From CAWIMX01 sp963792785 (GTDB lineage: Bacteria > Acidobacteriota > Vicinamibacteria > Vicinamibacterales > CAVVIG01), in contig CAWBXO010000004.1 of the NCBI GenBank assembly GCA_963792785.1, positions 62,001-126,000 on the forward strand: 64,000 bases of DNA. The letters are read 5' to 3'. Position 1 is the stretch's first letter. The number at the start of each line of letters is the position of its first letter. Positions 48,713-59,222 of this stretch are shown piece after piece. The position numbers and the translations under genes are program-made. The notes below the pieces were generated by a model. That model ran no database searches and had not been told where the DNA came from. It saw only the letters and a program-made list of their open reading frames with translations.

Positions 48713-51700
48713 TCAGTAAGAGACCCGCAGCGTGAACTGCACCGACCGCATGTTGTTCGCCTGGTTGCGAATCTGCCCGAAACTCGAGTTGCCGAAATTC
48801 GAGCTGGCTGGCGACGCCCACTGCACGATGTTGAACGGGTTCAGCAGCTCCAGCCGCAGGTCGACCGTAATCGATCCGGGGATCTCGACCGCCTTGCGCG
48901 CCGAGAAGCTGAAGTTCGTGCGGCGCGGCGAGAGCACGCCCGGCAGCACGCGCGGCGCGTTGCCGAACTGGTTCTTCGGCACCGCCTGGAACGCCGCCAG
49001 GTTGAAGTACTGGTTGTCCTTCGTGTCCTGGCGGATGCGACTGGTCACGTCGCCCGGGTTCAGGAAGTCCTCGCCCGGCACGATGTTCGGCCGAATCGCG
49101 CCGCCGAAGAGGAACTGCCCGCCCGTGATGTTCTGCGTGACGCCGAGCGGAAACCCGCTCTGCAGCTGCAGCACGGCCGTCAGCGACCAGCCGCCGAGGA
49201 TCCGATCGCCCCAGACGCTGTCGGAGAGGAACCGCTTGCCCTCGCCGAACGGCAGCAGGAGCGTCGGCGCCACGGTGAACTTGTGCGGGGAATCGAGCAG
49301 GCTCTGTCCGTACTCCGAGTCCGGGTCGTAGTACGGCGACCACGGCACGAGGATGTACTCGTTCTGCACGGAGCCGGCGCGGGAGTAGTAGTTGCCCTGC
49401 CCCACCTGGTTGTCGTTCAGCCGGCTGTAGGTGTAGCTGAAATTCACGCCCCACAGGCCTTCGACGCGCTTGCGGCCCTGCACGATGAACGCGTTGTACT
49501 GTGAGTGCGCGCCGGTCCCGTCGTTCCAGGTGATGTTGCCGAACTCGGGGAACGGCCGCAGCAGCTGGCCGAGCTGGATCGTCTTGCGGCCTGCGAACTG
49601 CCCGGCTTCCGCGATGCCGTAGAACGGGTTCGCGACGCTGCTCAGCGTGTTGACGCCGGCCGTCTGGTAGATCGGGTCGAGCGCGTTGAGGTCGATGCCC
49701 GTCTGCCAGTCGAGGTCCTTGCCCGTCAGACCCGTGTAGCCGACGCCGAGCATGATGCCGTGCCCGAATTCGTGCTGCAGGTCCACCGAGGTACTGCTGC
49801 ACTTTCGGCGTGCCCTTGACCGGCAGGACGACGTTCGTGCTGGCGCCGACGTTGGTCAGCAGGCCGAGCGCCGAGCCCGACGGCTGTACGAGGCCGCTCG
49901 GGAACGGGTCGCTCAGCGACGTGATGGGCACGCCGCCCGACGACTGCTGGATGTCGGTCGTCGCCGAGTAGCCGTACCTGCGCCCAGCCCGTCGTGCCGG
50001 CGGAGCTGTAGTTCCAGGGCGCGACGTAGATGCCCCAGCCGCCGCGCAGCACCGTCTCGTCGCTGAACTTGAAGACGGCGCCGGCGCGCGGCGAGAACTG
50101 CACGCCGCGCGTGCCGCCCTGCTGGAGCGGCGCGCCGTTCTGCCCCGCATAGAGCAACCCGCCGTAAATCGTGCGCGGCGCCCCGGTGATCGGATCGGCC
50201 AGGTTCACCACATCGTTCAGCGGGCTCACCGTGTCCATCGCGAAGTCGGTGGTGATGCGGTTATTGCGCTCCTGCAGGTTCGTCTCGTGCTCGACACGCA
50301 GGCCGTAGTTCACCGTCAGCCGGTTGTTCACGCGCCAGTCGTCCTGCGCGAAGCCGGCGGTGTAGTGGATGTAGCCGTCGAGATCGGCCGAGATCGGGAT
50401 GTCCCCGCTCGACGGATAGCCGAGCAGCAGGTCCGCGAGGGCGTTGCCCGTGAACCGCCCGTCGAACGAGTAGCTCCCCGTCGACGCGCCGAACGTCGAC
50501 GACCGCACGCCGAGGATCCGGTAGCCGCCGCCGCCCTTGATGCTGTGGCTGCCCGCCAGCCGGCTCAGCGTCCCGTTGACGCCGGTACCTGGTAGTACGC
50601 GTTGTCGGACCGGTTGCTCCACCCGGTCATGCGGCCCGACCCGTACCCGGTCAGCGTCGTCGAGGGGAAGCGGTTCGCGTCCGTGAACTGGCTGGTGAAG
50701 CCCGGGTTGCCCGGCCAGAGCGACGTCGCGTCGAATGGAACCGGCAGCTTGTTGCCGTCAGGGAACTTGTTGTAACCGCCGCGCACGGTCAGGACGGTCG
50801 AGTCGTTCATGACCCACGTGCCGTTCAGCACCAGCGTGTTGTCCGAGCGCTTCAGGAAATACTGCGTGCCGGCTTCCGGGTGCTCGGGGTTGTAGTTGGC
50901 GCTGTTCTCACCCGTCGCCTGCCGCAGGAAGAAGCCGGTCATCGACACCGCGTTGCTGAAATTCTGGTTGACCTTGAGCGTCCACTGGTACGCCGTGCTC
51001 GGGAGCAGGTCCGTGTAGCTGTAGTTCTGGGTCCCGTCGTCGGCGTCGCGGTTCGGCGTCGGGAAGTAGCCCGCGATCGTCTGGCCGGTGTAGTTGAGCC
51101 GGTCGGCCGGGATGACGTTGCCGGGGAATGGCAGGCCCGTCTGCGGGTCGATGATCACATCCAACTGGCCGTTGCGCGTCACCTGCGAGAAGTCGCCGTT
51201 GCGCGAGGCCATCGAGGGCACCGCGAACGCCGACGCCTGCGGCTGGCGGTCCAGGTACTTTTCGCCGGCGAACCAGAAGAACGTCCGGTTCCGGAAGATC
51301 GGGCCGCCGATGCCGCCGCCGCCGTTGCGCCAGGTACTCGGGCCGGAACTCTTCGTTGTTCAGCGTCGGCACGAGCAGCTGCTGCTGCAGTTGCTCGGGG
51401 CGGAACACCGTGTAGCCCGACCACGAGAACCTGTTGCTGCCCGACTTGGCGGTCATGTTCATCACGCCGCCGCCCGTGCGCCCCATCTCCGTGTCGTAGG
51501 TGTGGATCTGGACGCGCGAATCCTCGAGCGCCTCCATGCTGGGATTGATCGACGACCGGTTCTGCATGTCGGTCGTCGGGAAGCCGTCGATCAGGAAGTT
51601 GTTCGACCGGACCGCGCCGCCGCCCATCGACAGCGCCGAATTGCCCGTCTGGTCCTGCATGCGGTTCCAGTGCGCGTTGCCGCTCGCCACCACGGTGGGC

Positions 51701-52188
51701 TCGAGCGTCGCCAGCAGGAACACGCTGCGCCCCTCGGAGGGCAGCTCGCGCATGTTTTCGCTCGTGATCGTGCTGCTCTGCGAGGCGCTGCTCGTTTCGA
51801 TGAGCGGCGCCTGCGCGGTGACCGTCACGCTCTCCTCGATGGCGCCGACCTGCAGCGTGACCGGAATGTCCAGCTGAGCCTGCGTGCCGACGGAGACGTT
51901 GTCGTTCTGGTAGGTCCGGAACCCGGGCACCTCGACCTTCAGCCTGTACTGCGCCGGATCGACCGCCGGAAACGAGTACGCGCCGACGCCATTGCTGGTC
52001 GTCACGCGGATCGCGCCGGTGGCTTTGTTGGTGAGGGTGACCGTCGCGCCCGGGATAACGCCCTGGGCGTCGCGAACCGTGCCGCGCACGGTGCCCTGGA
52101 ACGACTGGGCGGCGACGTCGAACGGAAGAGCCGCGCTCAGCGCGGCCATGAGTAGCAGACACAAACCCGACCCGACCAGACCCCGCAT
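48713..52188 (-). CDS. Oar-like TonB-dependent outer-membrane receptor, copy 2 (four GTAC sites with frameshifts)
   Basis: ATG 52188 follows GGGGAGG by 6 nt. A signal peptide is followed by the same domain order as copy 1: GTVRGTVRDAQGVIPGATVT, GRSVFLLATLEPTVVASGN, RSNNFLIDGFPTTDMQNR, and a barrel ending SVQFTLRVSY. Five extra bases at four GTAC sites (51334, 50585 on both flanks, 49974, 49791) must be removed to give 1156 residues. Two breaks are at positions homologous to those of copy 1. It may import oligosaccharides or proteins. First gene of the receptor pair, divergent from the VWFA gene. Confidence 0.92.
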
Positions 52189-52477
52189 GCTGACCTCCCC
52201 CCACGCCGAATGGCCCGGTCCCGACCGACGGCCACGACGTATGGAAATCGTCTGCGACATATCAGGAAAGACTAAGTATTCGCGCGCTGAGAATAGCCTC
52301 GCCTTCTTTTAAAGGTCAACTCGGGTTACATGGAATTTATCGCTGATTTTATGTCACCGTATGTTTTAACCAACGTATTGGATTTTGGCGCACCGACGCC
52401 CCATCTTCAGGTCGGTCAGCCTCTCGAACTTCCCACCGCCAAACCCCGCCGCTGGCGTGGCATACTGGGCTTCGTCC
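52189..52477. promoter_or_regulatory. Divergent promoter region, TonB receptors / VWFA protein
   Basis: 289 bp with no gene. 52265-52390 is much more A+T-rich than the surroundings (for example tttatcgctgattttatgt), as expected for promoters firing both ways. No single -35/-10 pair stands out. Confidence 0.4.
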
Positions 52478-53785
52478 ATGTTCCAGTCCAGACCGGTCCC
52501 CTGGCTGCTCCTCTCGGGCCTCCTCGCCATGACGGCCGTGGTTTCCGGCCAGACGCCGGGATCCGCGCCCTCGCCGCAACAGCCCACGTTCCGCGTGCAG
52601 GTGAACGCCGTCACGATGGACGTGCTCGTCCAGGATGCCGATGGCCTTTTCGTGCCCGATCTGACGAAAGCGGACTTCGAGATTTACGAAGACGGCGTGA
52701 GGCAGGACATCACGTCAATGACGATGAGCCATGGGGGGCGCGTGACCAATCTCGTGGCGCCGCCGCCCCCCCCGCCGCCCGAGGGGATCATCCTGCCCGC
52801 GCCGGCGGCGCCTGCCGTCGCCGACGCGTCTGGGCGCGTGTTCCTGTTCTTCGTGGACGACCTCCACCTCCAGGCCGAGGAGACGTCCCGCGTGCGCGCG
52901 CTCTTCAAGGAGATGGGGACCGAACTCCTGCACGACGGCGATCTCTTCGGCGTCATCTCGAGCGGCCCATCGTCGATTTCCGTGGACATGACCTACGACC
53001 GCGCCCGGTTGTCCGAGGCGACCAGCCGCATTGTCGGCCACGGCATGGACCCCCGGGACATCATCCAGTCGGGCCAGGGCATGTCCGGCGTCCGCGAGCT
53101 CCGGTCGCGCGTGCAGATCGCGTTCTCGACCATGCACGACGCGCTCCTCGACCTCGCGAAGATCCACGATCGCCGGAAGCTGCTCGTCTGGGTGAGCGAC
53201 GGCTACGACTTCACGCCCTTCCAGGAGTCGCGCCTCGGCCAGGGCAACCCGAACAACTTCTTCCAGCAGAACTTCCAGAACTTCCAGCGCAGCAACACCG
53301 TCAACGACGACGGGTCGCACCAGCAGGTGATCGACCCGCTGGTGGAGGCGCAGAAGCGGAACGAGATGTTCAGCGACGCCGACCTCGGCTCCGCGCTCCG
53401 CCAGCTGACCGACGAGGCCAACCGGGCGAACACCACGATCTACAGCGTGGATCCCCGCGGCCTGGTGGCCAGCCAGAGCATCGATCAGCAGCTGAACCCG
53501 ACGGAGTGGCAGGAATTCGTCGGCAAGTCGCAGGACACGCTGCGCGATCTCGCCGAGCGGACCGGCGGCCTGGCGGTGGTGGACGACAACGATTTCGCGG
53601 GCGCGCTGAAGCGGATCGACGCCGAGGCGAGCGACTACTACGTCCTGGGCTACTACTCGAACAATCCCGACGCCGCGAAGGGCCGGCACCGCATCGAGGT
53701 CCGGGTCACCCGCCCGGGGGTGACGGCGCAGTCGCGCGACGAGTACGTGGCGCCGTACCCGCCGGCGCCGGCGCCCGCGCCCTGA
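52478..53785 (+). CDS. Secreted VWFA-related acidobacterial protein, copy 1
   Basis: 435 residues. A signal peptide ends near VVSGQ; then QPTFRVQVNAVTMDVLVQD, DLTKADFEIYEDGVRQDI and RVFLFFVDDLH, the markers of the VWFA-related domain described for Acidobacteria. A proline run separates the first two parts. HDRRKLLVWVSDGYDFTPF and TIYSVDPRGLV follow, and DYYVLGYYSNNP ends the domain. The classical MIDAS DxSxS is not obvious. Role unknown; surface protein interaction is likely. Paralogue of 57394-58683. Confidence 0.9.
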   Translation: MFQSRPVPWLLLSGLLAMTAVVSGQTPGSAPSPQQPTFRVQVNAVTMDVLVQDADGLFVPDLTKADFEIYEDGVRQDITSMTMSHGGRVTNLVAPPPPPPPEGIILPAPAAPAVADASGRVFLFFVDDLHLQAEETSRVRALFKEMGTELLHDGDLFGVISSGPSSISVDMTYDRARLSEATSRIVGHGMDPRDIIQSGQGMSGVRELRSRVQIAFSTMHDALLDLAKIHDRRKLLVWVSDGYDFTPFQESRLGQGNPNNFFQQNFQNFQRSNTVNDDGSHQQVIDPLVEAQKRNEMFSDADLGSALRQLTDEANRANTTIYSVDPRGLVASQSIDQQLNPTEWQEFVGKSQDTLRDLAERTGGLAVVDDNDFAGALKRIDAEASDYYVLGYYSNNPDAAKGRHRIEVRVTRPGVTAQSRDEYVAPYPPAPAPAP

Positions 53786-53788
53786 CCG

Positions 53789-56026
53789 CTACCAGCGAAA
53801 CAGCCGCGTCACCTTGACGACGAACGACCGGTTCTCGACGTCCGGGAACCCGCGCGCGAGCGTCGTGCGGCCGTCGCTGTAGACGATGAACAGCTCGCTG
53901 CCCGGCCGGTATTCCCAGCGGAGTCTGGCGTTCGACGTCAGCGAATGGCTGCGCGACTGGTACTGGATCAGCGCCGACGTGAACATGTGCGGCGAGATCG
54001 TGTAGGTGATGCGGCTGCTCACCAGGTTCGTGTCGCCATTCCCCTCCGGCACGCGCACCCGGTTCCACGACACCGTGGGCTCGAGGTAGAGCTGCGGCGA
54101 GAGCTCCACGCGGCCGCTCCAACCGACCGCCGTCAGCGTGCCGTCGTAATAGCCGCCATGGCGAAGCGACAGCGATCCCGACACGGGCCGCTGCTGGCCG
54201 AACGCATACGACGTGCGCATCTGGCTGAACGTGTACTGCCCGATGGGCACGGCCACGCCGGCCCCGAGGCTGAACGGCCGGTCCAGCCGCTCGTAGTCGC
54301 GCTCGACGCTGATCGACCAGGCGTCGCTGTTGTCGAGATCCAGTCCCACGCTCGCATCGACGGATTTCGACTCCGGAACGTTCGCGATGTCCGTCAGGTA
54401 ATCGACGCCGGCGTCGTAGCTGATCTTGCGGATGCCGCGCCAGCCGGGCCGTGGACTGAAGCGTGCGGACGCCGACGAGTCACGGAACGCGGCGCGCCGC
54501 ACGAGGCCGACCTCCGGCCGGAAGTTTTCGCCGACGGTCAGGTGATCGGCCGACAGGCCGTAGCGATCCGCGTTCCAGGAGAACCGCGTGCGGTAGCTGA
54601 CGTCGCCGTCCTTCACGCCCGGGTTGTCCGTCCGCGCGAGATAACCGGTGATGGACACTTCGCGCGCGGGATTGAACGTCGTGTCCACGCCGTAGCCGAG
54701 GCCCGCGTCGCCGGCGCCGCCGATCCGGGTGGAGGCGATCGGGTTGCGCATCGTGACCATGCCGCCCACGCGGCTGCGCGCCAGGAAGTCGTAGCTCACG
54801 CGGCCGACGGCGAAATTCGTCGTGGGCGTGCCCGCGTCGATCGACTCGGCCGTCTGGATGTCGAGCAGCCCGACGTTCCAGGGCCCCAGGCGGCCGAGCA
54901 GGCGCGTGCCGCCGCGGATCGGCACCGGCACGCCGTTGGCGAGCCCGATCTGGCGGCTGTAGAAAAGGAGCGGTGCGCTGCCGCCCCCGCCCCCGCCGCC
55001 GAAACTGAACGTGTCGGCGCCCTCGAGGAAGAAATCGCGCTTCTCGGGAAAGAACAGGCTGAAGCGCGTGAGGTTCACCTGCTGCTCGTCGTCTTCCACT
55101 TGCGCGAAGTCGGTGTTCACGGTGAAGTCGGCGATGAGCGTCTGCCGGATGCCCCACTTCACGTCGCCGCCGGCGTTCCAGTCGGGATCGTTGAAATACG
55201 GCGGCTTCGCGTTGCGGTCGGTGAGCACCGAGCCGAGGCCGTAGAGCTTCGCGTCGACGTTGCGCAGCTTCGTCGGCGTGTCGAGACCCACGACGGTCGC
55301 CGCGACCGACATCTTCGACATCGCCGGCCGGCCCCACGACGCGAGGACCGGCGCGAGATACGACAGCTCGTTGGTCGCCCGCACCATGCGGCGGAAGTTC
55401 ATGCCCCACACGTGCCCGCCCTCGCGGTGCCGGAACGACCGGAAGGGAAAGCGGATCTCGAGCGTCCAGCCCTGGCCGAAATCGCTCGTCCGGACGTCCC
55501 AGAGGCCGTTCCACGAGTTGTTCGGCTGCTCGTTGTTGATCGACCAGTCCAGCTCGCCGCCGAGGTAGTTCACGGCGAAGCCGTAGCCGTTGCGCCGGTC
55601 GTAGAACGAATCGAAGGAGACGCCGAAATGGTCGTTGTTGAACAGGTTGTTGGCGTCGCGCCGCATCTCGGTCGCGACCCGCTTGTCGGGCTCGTCCTCC
55701 CACAGGCGCGCGGCCACATAGAGATTGTCGGCGTCGTACAGCACCCAGACTTCGGTGCGGGCGTCCGCCGGCGCGCCCTCGTGCGGCTCCTGCTGGATGA
55801 AGTCGCCGAACGAGGGGACCTGCCGGTAGACGGCGTCGTCGAGCCGGCCGTCGAAGTCGAAGTCGGTCACGCGCGTGGCGCGAATCGTGATCCCGCTCTC
55901 GCCGCGCGCGATCACCTCCGGCGCCACCGGCGGCGGCGGGCCGACCAGCGGCGGATCGATCGCGCCCTGGGCGCCGGCGGACGCCGCGGCAAAACACACC
56001 ACCAGTACGGACAAGGCACATCGCAT
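53789..56026 (-). CDS. CBM9-like / DUF5916 outer-membrane protein
   Basis: 745 residues. The signal peptide ends ASAGAQG. Residues about 45-220 form a CBM9-like carbohydrate-binding fold (DGRLDDAVYRQVPSFGDFIQ, VWVLYDADNLYVAARLWEDE). The rest is the DUF5916 barrel region (VNLTRFSLFFPEKRDFFLEG, a family hallmark) and ends VVKVTRLFRW. Such proteins occur beside TonB receptors and may bind glycans at the cell surface. Three nt separate its stop from the convergent VWFA gene. Confidence 0.88.
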   Translation of the reverse strand: MRCALSVLVVCFAAASAGAQGAIDPPLVGPPPPVAPEVIARGESGITIRATRVTDFDFDGRLDDAVYRQVPSFGDFIQQEPHEGAPADARTEVWVLYDADNLYVAARLWEDEPDKRVATEMRRDANNLFNNDHFGVSFDSFYDRRNGYGFAVNYLGGELDWSINNEQPNNSWNGLWDVRTSDFGQGWTLEIRFPFRSFRHREGGHVWGMNFRRMVRATNELSYLAPVLASWGRPAMSKMSVAATVVGLDTPTKLRNVDAKLYGLGSVLTDRNAKPPYFNDPDWNAGGDVKWGIRQTLIADFTVNTDFAQVEDDEQQVNLTRFSLFFPEKRDFFLEGADTFSFGGGGGGGSAPLLFYSRQIGLANGVPVPIRGGTRLLGRLGPWNVGLLDIQTAESIDAGTPTTNFAVGRVSYDFLARSRVGGMVTMRNPIASTRIGGAGDAGLGYGVDTTFNPAREVSITGYLARTDNPGVKDGDVSYRTRFSWNADRYGLSADHLTVGENFRPEVGLVRRAAFRDSSASARFSPRPGWRGIRKISYDAGVDYLTDIANVPESKSVDASVGLDLDNSDAWSISVERDYERLDRPFSLGAGVAVPIGQYTFSQMRTSYAFGQQRPVSGSLSLRHGGYYDGTLTAVGWSGRVELSPQLYLEPTVSWNRVRVPEGNGDTNLVSSRITYTISPHMFTSALIQYQSRSHSLTSNARLRWEYRPGSELFIVYSDGRTTLARGFPDVENRSFVVKVTRLFRW

Positions 56027-56102
56027 GCGTATGGGTCCTCGAAGGGAAAACAGCCTAGCATGGGCGCGCGCCGTGCCGTAGAATTCTGAGCGACCCCGGA
56101 TT

Positions 56103-57383
56103 ATGGCGAAGCGACCACCGGACGGCGCGCAACAGGCCAGGCCGCCGTACACGATTCCGCGCAGCTGGGTCGCCGGCCTGGTGGTCCTCCTCGTCGTGCC
56201 GTGGCTCGTGGCGTTCGCGCTCTACGCCCGCAGCGGAGCCCCCGCCGCACCCGCGCCCGCTGTCAACGCCGAGGCCGCGCTCGAACCGGCGGCCTCCACG
56301 CTCGCGCCGGGCCCCTGGGGCGAACTCGTCACCACGCCGATCGTCATCTCGCCGCCGCTCGAGCAGGTGCCCTCCAACTGGGGCCCGATCGTCCCCGCCG
56401 AGTGGCGCTTCCCCGACGCGTCGCGCGACGCGCTCGACGGGTTCCTGCGCTCCACGGGCCTGTCTCCCGCGCAGGTGTCGGCGCTGCTCGCCGCGGCGCA
56501 GCCGGAGCCGCGCATCCGCGGCCTGGTCGTCCGTCCGGATCCCGCGCTGCTGTGGAGCCTGACGCCCGACGTGCGCGCCGCGCTCTACATGCAGCTGGCG
56601 CAGACGGGGCTCAACCCCAGGCAGCAGGACGCGTATCGCTACGGCGGTGCGACGCCGGAAGAGTGGCTCGGCTCGAGCCTCGTCAGTCCAGAGACCTTCC
56701 AGCTCGTCAGGCCGCTCATCTACCGCCAGGGCTCGTTCCTGTACTTCGCCGACATCGATCTCGTGCGCACCAGAGTGCGGGATCCCGAGGCGCTGCAGCG
56801 ACTGGCCAAGGCGCTCTTCCGCGTGTCGACGATGGTGGTGGAACTGCGGGTGCCGAACGGGTCGAATCTCGGCGCGGTCGCGGAGTACCGGGGCCGCGGC
56901 GGCCGGCGCACCGACATCCTGCCCCTGCTCGAGTCGGTGACGGGCGCCGAGACGCACCGCCAGATCGACATCACGCACCTGCTGCCGCCGACGGCGCGCC
57001 TGAACCTGTACCGCTACCCCAGGGTCACGCTCGAGGACCTGCAGCGACCGCAGCTGGTGAACTGCCTGTGGACGGCGCTCAACTTCTTCAACCCGCGCCC
57101 CGACGATCGCCTCGTGGACCTCGACACGGCGACGGCCGTGCTCCGGCGCGACTATTACTTCGTGCACGATCGCTTCCAGCTGGGCGACCTGCTGGTGCTG
57201 ACCGACAGCACGGGCGCCTTGCTGCACGTGGCCGTCTACCTCGCGGACGATCTCGTCTTCACGAAGAACGGGATGTCGGCGCTCTCGCCGTGGGTGATCA
57301 TGAACGTGTCGGGACTGAAGGGCTACTACCTCCAGTACGGCGAGAACCTGCAGGTGCAGTACTACCGGCGAAACGATCTCTGA
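56103..57383 (+). CDS. Membrane-anchored protein with NlpC/P60-like C-terminal domain
   Basis: 426 residues. One membrane helix at about 23-42 (WVAGLVVLLVVPWLVAFALY) places the rest outside. A helical middle part has no family I can name. Near the C-terminus, VNCLWTALNFF supplies a Cys and FQLGDLLVLTDSTGALLHVAVYLAD supplies a His in the NlpC/P60 order (Cys, then GD-x-x-His). Intact frame. It may be a cysteine peptidase or amidase of the wall; activity is inferred from two residues only. Confidence 0.6.
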   Translation: MAKRPPDGAQQARPPYTIPRSWVAGLVVLLVVPWLVAFALYARSGAPAAPAPAVNAEAALEPAASTLAPGPWGELVTTPIVISPPLEQVPSNWGPIVPAEWRFPDASRDALDGFLRSTGLSPAQVSALLAAAQPEPRIRGLVVRPDPALLWSLTPDVRAALYMQLAQTGLNPRQQDAYRYGGATPEEWLGSSLVSPETFQLVRPLIYRQGSFLYFADIDLVRTRVRDPEALQRLAKALFRVSTMVVELRVPNGSNLGAVAEYRGRGGRRTDILPLLESVTGAETHRQIDITHLLPPTARLNLYRYPRVTLEDLQRPQLVNCLWTALNFFNPRPDDRLVDLDTATAVLRRDYYFVHDRFQLGDLLVLTDSTGALLHVAVYLADDLVFTKNGMSALSPWVIMNVSGLKGYYLQYGENLQVQYYRRNDL

Positions 57384-57393
57384 GCAGCGGGGC

Positions 57394-58683
57394 CTAGCGC
57401 GCGGCCGCGTCGGCGCGCGGGCTCAGCACGTATTCCTGCCGCGAGAACGCGCTCACGCCGGGGCGCGTGACCTTGATCTCGATCTTGCGCCGCCGCTTCG
57501 TCGGATCCGGGTTCTTCGAGTAGAACCCGAGCACGTAGTAGTCGCTCGAGTCCGCGTCGATCCGCTTGATCCCCTTGTCGAAATCGTTCGAGTTCACGAT
57601 GGCGATGCCGCCGGTGTCTTCGGCGAGCGTCCGCAGCGTGTCCTGCGACTTCTGGATGTAGTTGCGCCACTGCGTGGGATCGACCTGCTCGTCGAGATCC
57701 GGCTGCCCGACCAGGCCGCGCGGGTCGATCGTGTAGATCGTGGCGTTCGCGCGGTTCGCCGAGCGCGTCAGCTCGGCCATCTCCATCGCCAGGTCGGCGT
57801 CGGAGAACTCCTCCCGCCGGAGCATGTCCTGCACGAGCGGATCCTGGGCGGCCGCGTTGCTGTCGACGGTGTTGTTGTCCACGCCCAGCCCGGCGCGGAT
57901 CATGTTCAGGTCGCGCTGCCCCACGTTCTGCAGGAACGGCGATGAGGGATCCATCAGCCCGAGGCGCGCCTCGGGGAACGGGTTGAAGTCGTAGCCGTCG
58001 CTCACGTACACCACGGCCTTGCGGCGGTCGTGCACCTTCTCGAGGTTCTTCAGCGTGTCCATCACCGTCATGAACGCCACCTGCGCGCGGTAGCGCAGCT
58101 CGGTGAGGCTGCCGCCGAAGTTCGACTGGATGATCTCGCTCGGCTTCAGGCCGTCGCCCGAGATCTTCTTGATGGCCTCGTCCAGCCGGGCGCGGTCGTA
58201 CGTCATATCCACGAGGATGGACGAGGGCCCGCTCGAGACGATGCCGAACATGTCGCCGTCGTGCACGAGCTCGCGGGAAATCTTCTTGAACAGCTCGCGG
58301 ACCCGCACCGTGTTGTGGAACTCCATGTGCAGGTCGTCGACGAAGAAGAGGAAGATGCGGCCGGAGACGTCGTTGGACACGCGCTTCGGCGGCAAAATGA
58401 GGCCCTCGGGCGGGGCGGCCGGCGGCGCCAGCAGCGGCGTGCTCACGCGGCCCCCGTGCACCACGGTCATCGACGAGAGGTCCTGCAGGACGCCGTCCTC
58501 GTAGATCTGGAACTCGTCCTTCGTGAGGTCGGGCACGAAATTGCCCTTGTCGTCGTGCACCAGCACGTCCTGCGTGACCAGGTCCACCTGGACGCGGAAG
58601 GTCGGCGGCGCTTGCGCCGCCAGGGCGCCGACCAGGGCCACCCACACCACGCCGGACCACAAGCCGTGCCTTTTCAAACTCAT
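57394..58683 (-). CDS. Secreted VWFA-related acidobacterial protein, copy 2
   Basis: 429 residues with a signal peptide ending near LAAQAPP. The same blocks as the paralogue at 52478: PTFRVQVDLVTQDVLVHDDK, DEFQIYEDGVLQD, RIFLFFVDDLH, HDRRKAVVYVSDGYDFNPF, TIYTIDPRGLVGQ and DYYVLGFYSKNP. It is the last gene of a leftward trio starting at 59825, with 8-nt spacing. Divergence from copy 1 is moderate, so the duplication is old. Confidence 0.9.
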   Translation of the reverse strand: MSLKRHGLWSGVVWVALVGALAAQAPPTFRVQVDLVTQDVLVHDDKGNFVPDLTKDEFQIYEDGVLQDLSSMTVVHGGRVSTPLLAPPAAPPEGLILPPKRVSNDVSGRIFLFFVDDLHMEFHNTVRVRELFKKISRELVHDGDMFGIVSSGPSSILVDMTYDRARLDEAIKKISGDGLKPSEIIQSNFGGSLTELRYRAQVAFMTVMDTLKNLEKVHDRRKAVVYVSDGYDFNPFPEARLGLMDPSSPFLQNVGQRDLNMIRAGLGVDNNTVDSNAAAQDPLVQDMLRREEFSDADLAMEMAELTRSANRANATIYTIDPRGLVGQPDLDEQVDPTQWRNYIQKSQDTLRTLAEDTGGIAIVNSNDFDKGIKRIDADSSDYYVLGFYSKNPDPTKRRRKIEIKVTRPGVSAFSRQEYVLSPRADAAAR

Positions 58684-58691
58684 AGGGTCAA

Positions 58692-59219
58692 TTATAAGCC
58701 GCCACGACCGCGGCGGCGACGCCGGCGGCGGCGAACCACCGCCCCCGCCGGGCCTGCCTCTTTGGACGCCTCCGGGGGCTGCGGGGCCGGATCGGATGCG
58801 TCGAGGGGTGTCGGGGTCTCGGGCCCGGCCTCTCCCCCGCCCGCGACCTCCGCGCGCTCCGGCTCGACCGCGCGCTCCGGCTCGGCTGCGCGCTCCGGCT
58901 GGGGCGCGCTCTCCTCGTCCTCCTCGCGCGCCGCGATCTTGGCGGCCTTCGCGGCGCGGCGGCGCTCCCGCCACATCTCGTCCTCGGCCGACGGAATCGG
59001 CGTGGCGAGGATGCGCGGCCAGTCGAAGCGCACGTCCGGATACTTCGCCTCAATCGCGCGCTGCATGCCTTCGTCGAACGGCAGGCGCCCCAGCTTGACG
59101 TTGGGCGGCGTGCGGAACCAGTACAGCAGGCGACCGCCGCCCCGGCGCCCGCCGCCGGGCTCGACCAGGGAGAAGTATTCGTACCCGCGCTTGTCGCGAT
59201 GGAAACGGAGGACGGCCAA
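58692..59219 (-). CDS. Conserved hypothetical protein with Arg-rich tail
   Basis: 175 residues. The N-terminal half (VLRFHRDKRGYEYFSLVEPG, LLYWFRTPPNVKLGRLPFDE) is a compact basic domain that I do not recognise. The middle is acidic and Pro/Glu-rich (EREEDEES-type, PERAVEPERAEVAG). The end is a run of ten arginines broken by Gly, suited to nucleic-acid binding. Spaced 3 nt from the upstream gene and 8 nt from the VWFA gene, so co-translated. Confidence 0.65.
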   Translation of the reverse strand: MAVLRFHRDKRGYEYFSLVEPGGGRRGGGRLLYWFRTPPNVKLGRLPFDEGMQRAIEAKYPDVRFDWPRILATPIPSAEDEMWRERRRAAKAAKIAAREEDEESAPQPERAAEPERAVEPERAEVAGGGEAGPETPTPLDASDPAPQPPEASKEAGPAGAVVRRRRRRRRGRGGL

Positions 59220-59222
59220 CGC

